Shown: positions 34,203 through 42,488, counted from the first letter of the stretch. The stretch: DNA of 64,000 bases from an uncultured Bacteroidota bacterium (GCA_902800395.1 CADCEC010000005.1:62001-126000), one strand, 5' to 3'. Translations and numbers: made by a program. Notes: generated by a model from the sequence alone, not told the origin.

Positions 34203-35240
34203 ATGGAAAAGAAAGACCTCCTGAAAGAAACCGTCAAGCACATTGACATCAAGAAGTACGACAGCACCGAGCTTATCGACGCCATGCGTCACATGAGTTT
34301 CACCAGCCGCGACACCGCCCGCGCCGCCGACATCCTCTGCCAAATGATCGCCGAGAAGGACTGCACCAACATCCTCACCATCGCCGGCTCCACCTCCGCC
34401 GCCGGCTGCATGCAGGTGTACGTCGACATGGTGCGCAACAAGATGGTCGACGCCGTCGTCAGCACTGGTGCCAGCATCATCGACATGGACCTCTTCGAGG
34501 CCCTGGGTTACAAACACTACATCGGCACCAAGGAGAATGTCATCCCCGACACCCAGCTCCGCGAGCTCTACATCGACCGCATCTACGACACCTTCATCGA
34601 CGAAGAGGAGTTGCAGGCCTGCGACCAGGCCACCTGCGACGTCGCCGACCTCCTCGAGCCGCGTCCCTACAGCAGCCGCGAGTTCCTCTATGAGGTGGGC
34701 AAATGGCTTGCCAACGGTCACGGTGTGAAGAAGGACAGCCTCATCCAGACCTGCTACGAGTGCGGCGTGCCCATCTTCTGCCCCGCCTTCAGCGACAGCA
34801 GCGCCGGCTTCGGCATCGGCAAGCACCAGTGGATCCGCCGTCACGAGGGCAAGCCCTATGTCAGCATCGACAGCGTGGCCGACTTCCTTGAGCTCACCGA
34901 GATCAAGATGGCCTGCCCCGAGAGCGGCCTCTTCATGGTCGGCGGCGGCACCCCCAAGAACTTCGCCCAGGACACCGTCGTCTGCGCCGAAATCCTTGGC
35001 AAGGAGGTTCCCATGCACAAATATGCCATCCAGATCACCGTGGCCGACGTCCGCGACGGCGCCTGCTCCTCGAGCACCCTGCTTGAGGCCGGAAGCTGGG
35101 GCAAGGTGAGCGAGGAACTGCAACAGATGGTCTATGCCGAAGGCACCACCGTCATCCCCGCCATCGTCAGCTACGCCTACCACAACGGCGCCTGGAAAGA
35201 CCGTGAGTACAAAAACTGGCAGAAACTGTTCCAGAAGTAA
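34203..35240 (+). CDS. Deoxyhypusine-synthase-family protein
   Basis: 345 residues. It matches the deoxyhypusine synthase fold: NAD-site segments TIAGSTSAAGCMQVYVDMV and VVSTGASIIDMDLFEALG, VPIFCPAFSDSSAGFG, and GSWGKVSEE with Lys301, the position of the catalytic lysine in the eukaryotic enzymes. Bacterial members are often annotated as homospermidine-synthase-like or putative deoxyhypusine synthases; bacteria have no eIF5A, so the substrate is uncertain (probably spermidine-related). The last 20 codons and stop are repeated at 40855-40917. Confidence 0.88.
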   Translation: MEKKDLLKETVKHIDIKKYDSTELIDAMRHMSFTSRDTARAADILCQMIAEKDCTNILTIAGSTSAAGCMQVYVDMVRNKMVDAVVSTGASIIDMDLFEALGYKHYIGTKENVIPDTQLRELYIDRIYDTFIDEEELQACDQATCDVADLLEPRPYSSREFLYEVGKWLANGHGVKKDSLIQTCYECGVPIFCPAFSDSSAGFGIGKHQWIRRHEGKPYVSIDSVADFLELTEIKMACPESGLFMVGGGTPKNFAQDTVVCAEILGKEVPMHKYAIQITVADVRDGACSSSTLLEAGSWGKVSEELQQMVYAEGTTVIPAIVSYAYHNGAWKDREYKNWQKLFQK

Positions 35241-35278
35241 GGTTTACAGTTTTCGGTAGAATTAAACATAAAACATGG

Positions 35279-35325
35279 CCCCGCAGGGACGGCACTGTAG
35301 CCCCAAACCCTGCGGGGTTTCCTTT
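35279..35325 (+). terminator. Terminator after the deoxyhypusine-synthase-like gene
   Basis: CCCCGCAGGG at 35279-35288 pairs with CCCTGCGGGG at 35308-35317, followed by TTTCCTTTT. The loop is 19 bases. Confidence 0.75.
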
Positions 35326-35438
35326 TATAATAAAACATCCCCAGTACCACCCTCTTTTGTTAAAAAAACATAAATTCGCATATCTCAACTACCCTATTCC
35401 AAAAATTGTGGTTATTATGTGGGCAAAAAGCATCTTGC

Positions 35439-35975
35439 ATGGCAGATGACAGGACGACATACAACAACTTCGAGCTGCTGGTTGGGCGGCACCGCGGGCT
35501 GATACGCAGGCTCTGCTGGTGGCGTTCGTCAGGGGACGAGAGTTTGTGCGACGACCTCGTGCAGGAGTGTTATCTTGCCATGTGGGAACATTACGGCACA
35601 TTGCGTCCAGATGTGGCGAAACTGCAGGAAGTCGCATGGGTCGTCTGGCAGTGCCGCAGCGTCTTCTCTCACCGCGACAGAGAACCTGGGAATGCGGGCA
35701 CACATATCCGTATAGACCGCATGATGTTTAATATTGCAGATGATGATGTCCGCGCTCCCAGGGATGTCGCCGAGACCCTCGATGAGTTAGCCACCCTCCT
35801 TACGCCCGACGAGCAACGCCTCTTCGCCCTTATGCGGCAAGACCTCACCGACCTTGAGATAGCCGAGCGGCTTGGCCTCAAAACTCGCACCGTCCGCGAA
35901 AAGCAGCGTGCAATAATAGAAAAATTACGCCAGCACACATACAATCAAACATTCAAGCATTCAAACAATCAATAA
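35439..35975 (+). CDS. Sigma-70-family/ECF-like sigma factor
   Basis: 178 residues from the ATG at 35439. Region 2-like part (DDLVQECYLAMWEHYGTLRP) and a region 4 helix-turn-helix (LTDLEIAERLGLKTRTVREK). It is less canonical than the factor at 30723. The last residues (YNQTFKHSNNQ) are encoded by a CAATCAAA repeat. It heads an operon with two membrane-anchored proteins. Confidence 0.8.
   Translation: MADDRTTYNNFELLVGRHRGLIRRLCWWRSSGDESLCDDLVQECYLAMWEHYGTLRPDVAKLQEVAWVVWQCRSVFSHRDREPGNAGTHIRIDRMMFNIADDDVRAPRDVAETLDELATLLTPDEQRLFALMRQDLTDLEIAERLGLKTRTVREKQRAIIEKLRQHTYNQTFKHSNNQ
35940..35972. repeat. CAATCAAA-word repeat at the sigma-gene 3' end
   Basis: ACAATCAAACATTCAAGC, then ATTCAAACAATC, period 8; encodes the C-terminal tail and ends at the TAA. 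Confidence 0.8.
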
Positions 35976-35978
35976 ACT

Positions 35979-36257
35979 ATGACCGAGAAAGAAATACTCC
36001 AACTGATAACTCGCCCGGAGACCGACAGCGACCGAGTCCTACGTCTCGCCGCCGAGCACAACACCGACCTACCAGACTGGTGTGCCTATCGTCGTCGCCG
36101 CCACCGCCTCGTGACCGATGCCGTCATAGCCGCATCTGTGATAGCCTTCGTAGTCATTACCACCCTGCCCGATGCAGACGGCCATTACATCAGCGACGCC
36201 CAAGCCCGCACAGAAACCCTTAACAATATCGACCAAACCCTCTTTGCCAGTCTATGA
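35979..36257 (+). CDS. Small single-helix membrane protein
   Basis: 92 residues, three bases after the sigma gene. A cytoplasmic basic part (DWCAYRRRRHRLVTD) is followed by one membrane helix (AVIAASVIAFVVITTLP, about 50-66). The position and topology fit an anti-sigma-like partner, but no zinc or other known anti-sigma motif is seen. The stop overlaps the next ATG (ATGA). Confidence 0.65.
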   Translation: MTEKEILQLITRPETDSDRVLRLAAEHNTDLPDWCAYRRRRHRLVTDAVIAASVIAFVVITTLPDADGHYISDAQARTETLNNIDQTLFASL

Positions 36258-36820
36258 AAACCCGTACGATAATAGCACTCTTGGCCCTGCTTCTTGTGGG
36301 CGGCGCGGCGGCGTGGAAGTTCATTCCGCACACGCTGAGCCACGACGAGTGCAGCGACGTCTACCGCCACTTTGCCGACATGCGGCTGGAGGGGGTGCGC
36401 GTCACATACGTACAGGACAAGGTAATCAACGACACTCTGCGACTCCCGGTCACCGAGCTCGAAGCCGAGACGGATCGCGGCTGGCAGCAGATTGACAGCC
36501 TATATGGAATATCGAGGAATTTGGATGCACTGCTTAACAATCCCGACATACCCGACGATGTGAAAGAAACATTCAGAGACAAAGAGGCCGCAGGGGTGAG
36601 TGTCAGGACTGCCCACCGCGAGACGCCGGAGAAGTCAATTGGGTTCGATGACCCACGTCCCGACGATGTCCAGGTATATATCTATCCACTGCTCCGCGTC
36701 GTCTGCATATTCGAGACCGGTAACGTGAAGAGCAATCGCGATGCCCTGATGGATGTCGCTTGGGACAAGGTGGATTCTATCGACGCAGCAATGAAAACGA
36801 AAACGATAACCAAACGTTAA
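36254..36820 (+). CDS. Membrane-anchored protein, function unknown
   Basis: 188 residues with an N-terminal signal anchor (IIALLALLLVGGAAAWKF) and a periplasmic helical domain. No motif is recognised. It is coupled to the preceding gene by ATGA and belongs to the sigma-factor operon. Confidence 0.6.
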   Translation: MKTRTIIALLALLLVGGAAAWKFIPHTLSHDECSDVYRHFADMRLEGVRVTYVQDKVINDTLRLPVTELEAETDRGWQQIDSLYGISRNLDALLNNPDIPDDVKETFRDKEAAGVSVRTAHRETPEKSIGFDDPRPDDVQVYIYPLLRVVCIFETGNVKSNRDALMDVAWDKVDSIDAAMKTKTITKR

Positions 36821-36848
36821 ACCTTAAACGTTAAACCTTAAACACATC
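36817..36848. repeat. TTAAACG/TTTAAAG-word repeat
   Basis: CGTTAAACCTTAAACGTTAA then ACCTTAAAC between the sigma-operon end and the next gene; the array begins with the stop codon (TAA) of the preceding gene. Confidence 0.75.
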
Positions 36849-36855
36849 ACATATC

Positions 36856-38835
36856 ATGAAGAAAGGCACATTGATTCTATCGCTCCTGGCGCTGACCGCA
36901 TTCACCGTCCGCGCACAGCATTTTGACTGGGCCAAAGGCTATTCCTCGACCGGAGAGAATGGCTACATCAAAGGCACAGTAACCGATAGCGTGGGCAACC
37001 TCTACATCCTCGGCGCCTTCTCGGGCTTTCCGTCATGGGGCGACACGACCCTGATGCCGATTAGCCATGACCTCATGCCTATTGGCACCGTGATTGCCAA
37101 AATCTCTCCCGACGGCGAGATGCTATGGAGAAAGGCGTTTCACACGGGCAACTATGCAAATAATATCCCCTACGACATCAAGCCGCTGGGCGACACGGCC
37201 TTTGCCTGCCTAGTGAATGTAGAGCTGTCGACACCATACAACAACTACTGTTACTATCTCGATACCATGCTCCACGGCTGGAGCGACTACCCCATACCCA
37301 TCGAAACATCATCCTTTATTTTAGCACACTTCACCGCTTACCAAGTGTTCGACTTCTCGGGCAACCTGCTGGAGCAGCATTTTCTCCAGGTGTCGTATAT
37401 CGACAGCACCGGCAGCGATTTTTTCAAAGACAATCTGATTAATCCCTCGTTCGACCTTGATGCGGAAGGCAATATCTACCTCTCGCGGCAGGCTGAAGAC
37501 TATTTTGACGATGAGACCTCGGTGGAGGCCGGCACACTTATGGGTGTGCGGCTCTGGGTTGATCACCGATGTGTAGGCACAGTGTATGAGAACACGGGTT
37601 ACCATCCACGCTGGTCGCCACAGCTGCTCAAGTTCGCGCCCCACTTCGACACCCTCCTCGCCGCCCGTTACCTCTTCGACCGCAACGACAACTACGCATG
37701 CGAAATCAACTCCACCTATACCAAGGTAGACCGGGACTCGAAGGTATACTGCCTCAGTACGATATATATCAGTGGACTTGGCCGCGACTCCATCGAGACA
37801 ATCGTTGTCGACTCCATACAGAGACTTGAGTTCTCATTTCCGTCCGCCGTATCGGAAAAAGGCGTGATGGTGCGTTTCGACTCCGACCTTACCCCCGATT
37901 GGCTGGTCACGTTGGACGACAGCATCATCAACCCTAACTTGAATGCTCCTTCGCTCTCTTTCTTCCACGACGTAGCCTTTGACTACGACAGCAACCTGAT
38001 ATTCCTGAGCCTGACCAGCATTCGTGGCTTTTTTTGCGACACGCTGAACTTCTACTCCATCCCGATGGTCGACGGCACACCCATCCATATGCGCAACAGC
38101 AGTGTCGTCCTTATCTTCGAGCAGACAGGCTCCAGGCCCGTGCTCCGCTCCTACGGCATCGTCCCTGCTGCCTCCCAATCCGATATTAGTGGATACTCCA
38201 TCGGCAATCTCGTCTGTCAGGGCAACCGGATTTTCCTCCAAAGCCGCTACTATGGCGACCTTCGCATCCCTGGCAACGAGTTTCTTGGCAACAGCATTTA
38301 TCAAGTTGGCCACGGTTTGACGGTCTTCGACTACGCAGGCCATGTGGTTGGCGGCATGCCTTATCGGACCATCTCGCCAAATAGCAAACCGGGGCCCATC
38401 GCCCTGCGCGACAGCATCCTATACCTCGGCATGCTGTTATACGACGACGATGCCACCTTCGGCGACATCACCCTCCACGGCGACGCCAACTTCTCCGCCA
38501 TCGCCCGATACGTCGATACCGCTTTTATGACCACCTACGTCTATGTTGAGCCTCCCATCGACACCAGTAATGTGAGCATACTTGTACCCGAAGAAGGCAA
38601 CGCCATCGTGGCCTATCCCAATCCTTTCCATCAAAGGGTGACCATTCAATGCAATGAGACCATCACCGCCGCCTACATTACCGACCTCATGGGTCGCCGC
38701 GAGCAGGTACGCCTCACAGCAGAGGGAACAGGCCGCTACACTCTCGACCTTAACGTCCACCCGCAAGCCACTTATCTCCTCACCGTCATCACCGCCGACG
38801 GGAAACTGCATACCGTCCGTTTACTTAACGAATAA
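36856..38835 (+). CDS. Secreted protein with T9SS type A C-terminal sorting domain
   Basis: 659 residues. Signal peptide (MKKGTLILSLLALTAFTVRAQ). The body has propeller-like units (TDSVGNLYILGAFSG, FDLDAEGNIYLSRQAEDYF). The C-terminus (IVAYPNPFHQRVTIQC, ITDLMGRREQ, GRYTLDL) is a type A sorting domain, so it is exported by the type IX system. Cargo role unknown. It lies five bases before a TlpA-like gene. Confidence 0.82.
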   Translation: MKKGTLILSLLALTAFTVRAQHFDWAKGYSSTGENGYIKGTVTDSVGNLYILGAFSGFPSWGDTTLMPISHDLMPIGTVIAKISPDGEMLWRKAFHTGNYANNIPYDIKPLGDTAFACLVNVELSTPYNNYCYYLDTMLHGWSDYPIPIETSSFILAHFTAYQVFDFSGNLLEQHFLQVSYIDSTGSDFFKDNLINPSFDLDAEGNIYLSRQAEDYFDDETSVEAGTLMGVRLWVDHRCVGTVYENTGYHPRWSPQLLKFAPHFDTLLAARYLFDRNDNYACEINSTYTKVDRDSKVYCLSTIYISGLGRDSIETIVVDSIQRLEFSFPSAVSEKGVMVRFDSDLTPDWLVTLDDSIINPNLNAPSLSFFHDVAFDYDSNLIFLSLTSIRGFFCDTLNFYSIPMVDGTPIHMRNSSVVLIFEQTGSRPVLRSYGIVPAASQSDISGYSIGNLVCQGNRIFLQSRYYGDLRIPGNEFLGNSIYQVGHGLTVFDYAGHVVGGMPYRTISPNSKPGPIALRDSILYLGMLLYDDDATFGDITLHGDANFSAIARYVDTAFMTTYVYVEPPIDTSNVSILVPEEGNAIVAYPNPFHQRVTIQCNETITAAYITDLMGRREQVRLTAEGTGRYTLDLNVHPQATYLLTVITADGKLHTVRLLNE

Positions 38836-38839
38836 CAAA

Positions 38840-40063
38840 ATGAAGAAGCCAATCATGTTACTGGCCTGTGTGCTGGCTATAGGAAGCACAATGGCGCAAA
38901 ACAACAATTCGGACGAGGCGAAGAGCGTCCTCCGTCTCTCGCGTGAGAAATGCCAATCCATCCAGCAGGGGCATTACGTGATGGTGCGCAAGATGAAGTT
39001 TATGTCCGACAAGGACACGACCGCCGAGCGCCACACCTGCGACTTCCGCAAGCTGCCCGACGACACCATCTATGGGAAAGCTTTCAACATGCTCTTCGAG
39101 CCGTTGGACGAGAAGGCGAACTGGAAAGGTCACATACTCTATACAGGGCACGAGAAAGTCTGGATTTCCGACACCGCGGCGGTTATCCAGTCGTGCGACC
39201 AATGGGCAGACAAGATTATCGCCGGACGGCACAACCAAAAGTTCTACACTGCCTTGACCAACAAGAGCTGCTACCCGATTCCCGACGAGGAGCATCTGGC
39301 CGACAGCAGCTACAGCTACTCGCTTTGGGATGCGGAGCTGGACGGACGACCCTGCCATCTGGCACGCTACCGCAAGACGGACTATGAGCCTGATACCGTC
39401 TACGGCATCAATACCCTGCTCTACGAGGTATGCATCTGGATTGACAAGCGGGACTACTTTCCGATACAGTATAACGTGTTTTTCCTCAACGAGGAGAATA
39501 GCGACACCATGACGCAGTTCGAGGTGTGCCGACTGTTGGAGTTCTCACCTAAAGTCGACAAGCTCAAACTGACCATGAAGTCCATCCCAGCCAATCTTCC
39601 AAGGAGAGACTATGTCCCCTATACGCCGCCCGAACCCCTCGCCGAGGGTACTCCGGCACCCGACTGGGCGCTGCCCACGCTCGCCGGCGACACCGTCCGC
39701 CTCGCCGACCTGCGGGGCAAGGTGGTCCTCCTCGATTTCTTCTACAAGCATTGCGCCCCCTGTTGTGCCGCGTTGCCGTTCCTGCAAAATCTCCACAAGA
39801 AATACAAAGACCAAGGCGTTGTGCTCCTCGGCGTCGACCCCATCGACGACCCGGCGAAAGACGAGATGACCGACTTCCTTGCCAAGCGCGGCATCACCTA
39901 CACCGTCCTCTTCTCCGAACGCCAACTCTCCCAGACCTACCGCATCGTCGCCTACCCAACCCTCTTCTTCATCGACCGCGACGGCAAGATTGCCAAGGTG
40001 CAGAGAGGCTACCACCCATCGCTGGAAGAGTCCATTGAGGAGCAACTGCAAAAAATGCTATAA
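38840..40063 (+). CDS. TlpA/peroxiredoxin-like exported oxidoreductase
   Basis: 407 residues from the ATG at 38840 with signal peptide (KKPIMLLACVLAIGSTMAQ). A long N-terminal domain of unknown type (about 20-300) precedes a thioredoxin fold: GKVVLLDFFYKHCAPCCAAL with the CxxC pair, then YRIVAYPTLFFIDRDG. It is probably periplasmic, acting on disulfides or on its own N-terminal domain's partner. Its start lies five bases after the T9SS gene. Confidence 0.85.
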   Translation: MKKPIMLLACVLAIGSTMAQNNNSDEAKSVLRLSREKCQSIQQGHYVMVRKMKFMSDKDTTAERHTCDFRKLPDDTIYGKAFNMLFEPLDEKANWKGHILYTGHEKVWISDTAAVIQSCDQWADKIIAGRHNQKFYTALTNKSCYPIPDEEHLADSSYSYSLWDAELDGRPCHLARYRKTDYEPDTVYGINTLLYEVCIWIDKRDYFPIQYNVFFLNEENSDTMTQFEVCRLLEFSPKVDKLKLTMKSIPANLPRRDYVPYTPPEPLAEGTPAPDWALPTLAGDTVRLADLRGKVVLLDFFYKHCAPCCAALPFLQNLHKKYKDQGVVLLGVDPIDDPAKDEMTDFLAKRGITYTVLFSERQLSQTYRIVAYPTLFFIDRDGKIAKVQRGYHPSLEESIEEQLQKML

Positions 40064-40115
40064 CCACTGCTTTTAGCATTTAGCTGTTTAGATGATGAAA
40101 TAAATATGTTAAAAA

Positions 40116-40149
40116 AACAATATGTTCACTTTTTTGTGAATATATTGTT
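40116..40149 (+). promoter_or_regulatory. Putative operator of higBA
   Basis: AACAATATGTTCAC and its near-complement GTGAATATATTGTT (one mismatch) flank six T. It overlaps the -33 region of the higBA promoter, as expected for autorepression by HigA. Confidence 0.6.
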
Positions 40150-40158
40150 TTTTGTTTG

Positions 40159-40166
40159 TATATTTG
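40159..40166 (+). promoter_or_regulatory. Promoter -7 element of higBA
   Basis: TATATTTG, 23 bases upstream of the higB ATG and followed by CA, a match to TAnnTTTG. Confidence 0.7.
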
Positions 40167-40189
40167 CAATGGTAATAATTTGTTGAGAG

Positions 40190-40507
40190 ATGGAAGTTCT
40201 CTTTGATAAAGAATATCTTAGACAATTATATGAGCGCGGGAAATGCAATGATAAAAAGCATCGTTACCAGCCACAAGTGGTTAAAAAGTATGTGAAAGTT
40301 GTTGATTTGATGTTTTGCTCACCGAATACTCTGTCGCTTGCAAAGTATAATTCACTTCATTATGAGAGACTGATAGGGGATAAGGCGGGATTATCGTCTT
40401 TGCGAGTGAATGACCAATATAGAATAGAGTTTGAAGAGCATGTTAAAGAGGGGGAAACTGTTGCAACGATATGCAATATAACTGAATTGAGTAACCATTA
40501 TCAATAA
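40190..40507 (+). CDS. higB: HigB/RelE-type toxin
   Basis: 105 residues with the RelE/HigB pattern: SLAKYNSLHYERLIGDKAGL and SLRVNDQYRIEFE near residue 70-85. RelE-like toxins cleave mRNA on the ribosome. The toxin comes first and the antitoxin follows four bases later, the HigBA order. AT-rich and codon-poor compared with neighbours, consistent with transfer. Confidence 0.85.
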   Translation: MEVLFDKEYLRQLYERGKCNDKKHRYQPQVVKKYVKVVDLMFCSPNTLSLAKYNSLHYERLIGDKAGLSSLRVNDQYRIEFEEHVKEGETVATICNITELSNHYQ

Positions 40508-40511
40508 TAAG

Positions 40512-40820
40512 ATGAATAAGATAGAACCGTTCACTCCCACACATCCTGGGGAGGTCGTTAAAGATGAGATTGAGTATCGTGGAATGTCGCAGCGTTCGTT
40601 GGCTATGCAACTTGGTGTGTCGTATAGTCAACTTAATGAGGTGCTCAACGGTAAGCGTAGCCTTAATACAGAGATGGCCATGCTTATTGCTGCCGCACTT
40701 GATATTGACCCAGAGCCTTTGTTGGCTATGCAGATCCGCTACGACCTCATCAATGCACGTAGGAATAATGCCTTTGCTTGTCGGTTGGCTTCAATACGAC
40801 GTGTGGCAGCTGTGCTTTGA
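40512..40820 (+). CDS. higA: HigA-type antitoxin (XRE helix-turn-helix)
   Basis: 102 residues. HPGEVVKDEIEYRGMSQRSL, then AMQLGVSYSQLNEVLNGKRS is the HigA helix-turn-helix. It binds HigB and represses the operon; the inverted repeat at 40116-40149 is the likely site. Confidence 0.9.
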   Translation: MNKIEPFTPTHPGEVVKDEIEYRGMSQRSLAMQLGVSYSQLNEVLNGKRSLNTEMAMLIAAALDIDPEPLLAMQIRYDLINARRNNAFACRLASIRRVAAVL

Positions 40821-40854
40821 TAAATAAAGATACCAACAGAAATTAAGTTCTGAT

Positions 40855-40917
40855 TTCCACAACGGCGCCTGGAAAGACCGTAAGTACAAGAACTGGCAGA
40901 AACTTTGGCAGAAATAA
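40855..40917 (+). pseudogene. Displaced 3' end of a deoxyhypusine-synthase-like gene
   Basis: Twenty codons plus stop (FHNGAWKDRKYKNWQKLWQK) closely match the end of the gene at 34203-35240 (YHNGAWKDREYKNWQKLFQK); the shared DNA includes 25 identical bases. Nothing upstream in this frame matches the rest of the gene. A hairpin (TATAGAGG/CCTCTATA, 40928-40956) follows. Confidence 0.85.
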
Positions 40918-41016
40918 TAGAACCTATTATAGAGGCAATTATACATGCCCTCTATAGTAATAAAACAGTAAAATAGGCAGACAATGGATATCAGGGAGAA
41001 CGCCGTCAAGGTGTAC

Positions 41017-41032
41017 AGAAACAATCGGACAT
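41017..41032 (+). repeat. 16-base direct repeat, left copy
   Basis: AGAAACAATCGGACAT, identical to 41519-41534. The two copies flank the lipoprotein gene at 41058. Confidence 0.85.
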
Positions 41033-41057
41033 TTTCGGACATTAATATCATTAATAT

Positions 41058-41519
41058 ATGAAGAAAGCAATGTTGACACTCGCCGTGATGTGCGGCATCG
41101 AGCTGATGCCCGGATGCGAAAAGATTCACACGGATGAGCTAACTATCAACAACCAAAGTGGGCATAATGTTGTGATAGAATATGCAACAGTTATGCGCCC
41201 ACATTCCATTGGGGGTTTTGAATTAGGTTGGACTGATATTATCCCTACAGATTCTTCAGTTGTCGTATTTTCAGCAGAAGATAATGGTTATACAGGGAAA
41301 GAGGATTCTGAAAAGGAAATAGTCAAGTGGTTTTTTGGGGATAGTCTTACATTCATTGTCGATGGGACTTATCGCTACACATATCATTCATCGGACACGC
41401 TGACTAACAACAGCCCATATAATTTCAATTCGCCGTTTTATTTGTACACAGAGAGCGGGCAGACTTATACCAACCACACATTTACTATCACGGCAGAACA
41501 ATTCTCACCTCTTCCGTAA
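41058..41519 (+). CDS. Lipoprotein, function unknown
   Basis: 153 residues. N-terminus MKKAMLTLAVMCGIELMPGCEK; the Cys follows Pro-Gly, an unusual lipobox. The mature part is beta-rich with many Ser/Thr/Asn. AT-rich, unlike the surrounding genes. Flanked by the 16-base direct repeat. No family recognised. Confidence 0.6.
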   Translation: MKKAMLTLAVMCGIELMPGCEKIHTDELTINNQSGHNVVIEYATVMRPHSIGGFELGWTDIIPTDSSVVVFSAEDNGYTGKEDSEKEIVKWFFGDSLTFIVDGTYRYTYHSSDTLTNNSPYNFNSPFYLYTESGQTYTNHTFTITAEQFSPLP

Positions 41520-41534
41520 GAAACAATCGGACAT
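41519..41534 (+). repeat. 16-base direct repeat, right copy
   Basis: Second copy of AGAAACAATCGGACAT, starting at the last base of the lipoprotein stop codon. Confidence 0.85.
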
Positions 41535-41644
41535 CTTTTCACGGTAATTTTCAATCATCAAAAACACCTCCAAAATGACACACCACATCATCAAATCCCT
41601 CGCCGCAATGTTATAAATTTCAGTAAATAATCTGGCTCATTCCT

Positions 41645-41680
41645 GCGACAGGCGCACCCGCGCCTGTCGCGGCCTTTTTC
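41645..41680 (+). terminator. Rho-independent terminator
   Basis: GCGACAGGCGC (41645-41655), loop ACCC, GCGCCTGTCGC (41660-41670), then GGCCTTTTTC. It follows the lipoprotein gene by about 125 bases; a 12-codon frame at 41575 (MTHHIIKSLAAML) between them looks like a truncated signal peptide. Confidence 0.8.
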
Positions 41681-41767
41681 TCTTTTTCTTTCCTCACTGC
41701 ATAGTTTGAAATTTCCAAACAAACAACGGCCTTACAGCCAAAATGTTTAACAAAAAATTTCAAATCT

Positions 41768-42021
41768 ATGCATTACCAATTCAAGCAAGACCTTGCCATG
41801 GCCTATTTCGACGGCTGTAGCAAGAAGACCGCGAGTCGCCTCCTCGCCCGCGAAATCAACCTCACCCCCGGCCTCCTCGACGCCCTCCGCCCCACCGGCA
41901 ACCCTGAAGGGGAGCTGAGCACCGCTGAAAAAAATCAATTGAAGCGAAGAACCGCCCCGCCCAAAAACGCCTCTCCCCCCGCCAACTCCAAATCCTCTTC
42001 TCCTTCCTCGGCGAACCCTGA
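41768..42021 (+). pseudogene. DUF4248-type gene broken by a repeat insertion
   Basis: The first 44 codons read MHYQFKQDLAMAYFDGCSKK ... LLDALRPTG, the start of a DUF4248 protein. The expected end (RPAQKRLSPRQLQILFSFLG, then EP and stop at 42019-42021) is present but in another frame. Between them, 41900-41952 (53 bases) is foreign and carries a repeat unit also found at 42022 and in the NUDIX gene. Removing it restores one frame. Reading through instead gives a Pro/Ser-rich junk tail to 42073. Confidence 0.75.
41900..41952 (+). repeat. CCCTGAAGGGG-type repeat inserted in the DUF4248 gene
   Basis: CCTGAAGGGGAGCTGAGCAC, then CGCTGAAAAAAATC. Compare 42022-42052 and 56560-56590. 53 bases is not a multiple of three, which explains the frameshift. 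Confidence 0.7.
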
Positions 42022-42052
42022 CCCTCGAAGAGGTGATGAACACCTTGAAAAA
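42022..42052 (+). repeat. CCCTGAAGGGG-type repeat, second copy
   Basis: CCCTCGAAGAGGTGATGAAC, then ACCTTGAAAAA, directly after the DUF4248 stop; closest to the NUDIX copy in the GAACACCTT part. Confidence 0.65.
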
Positions 42053-42321
42053 TACAGACATTATGGTGAATAAAGGGAACCGAACCGCAGGTCGCGAGCA
42101 CCTATGAGATTATTAAATTCTGCGAGTCAGCACCGCTGAATCAAATAAACGTCAGCGAGGAACCCTGACCCAACCGCACCCCCAAACCATTAAAAATCCG
42201 AGGGCGAGACCTCCCGGCATCGCCGCAAACCCCTGCGGGGCTTCTTCTTTATCACTTCTATGCTCCATCGGCGATCCTTCTGCAATTCTTCTAGGTGTTT
42301 CCCATTCAAAAAATGTACTTT

Positions 42322-42361
42322 CATCGTCCCATCACCGACTATGGTCGGTGATGGGACGATG
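42322..42361. repeat. Perfect 18-base palindrome
   Basis: CATCGTCCCATCACCGAC, loop TATG, exact complement. There is no T-run on either side, so it is not a standard terminator. Confidence 0.9.
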
Positions 42362-42461
42362 TTGATACGGACTTGGTACGGTGTTGATACGGTGATGATA
42401 CCTAGAGGTTGCTGATTATTAGTGCTTTACATACATTAAAACACCATCTACGTCCAAAAAA

Positions 42462-42488
42462 CCATCTATCTGGTAATCAGATAGATGG
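42462..42488. repeat. Palindrome with 11-base arms
   Basis: CCATCTATCTG, loop GTAAT, CAGATAGATGG. Outer bases AACACC and GGTGTT can extend the pairing. It lies 60 bases after the stop of the OmpA-family gene (minus strand). Confidence 0.8.

Noticed and set aside
41575-41613. 12-codon frame MTHHIIKSLAAML
   Set aside because: Too short to support; noted only as a possible truncated signal peptide.
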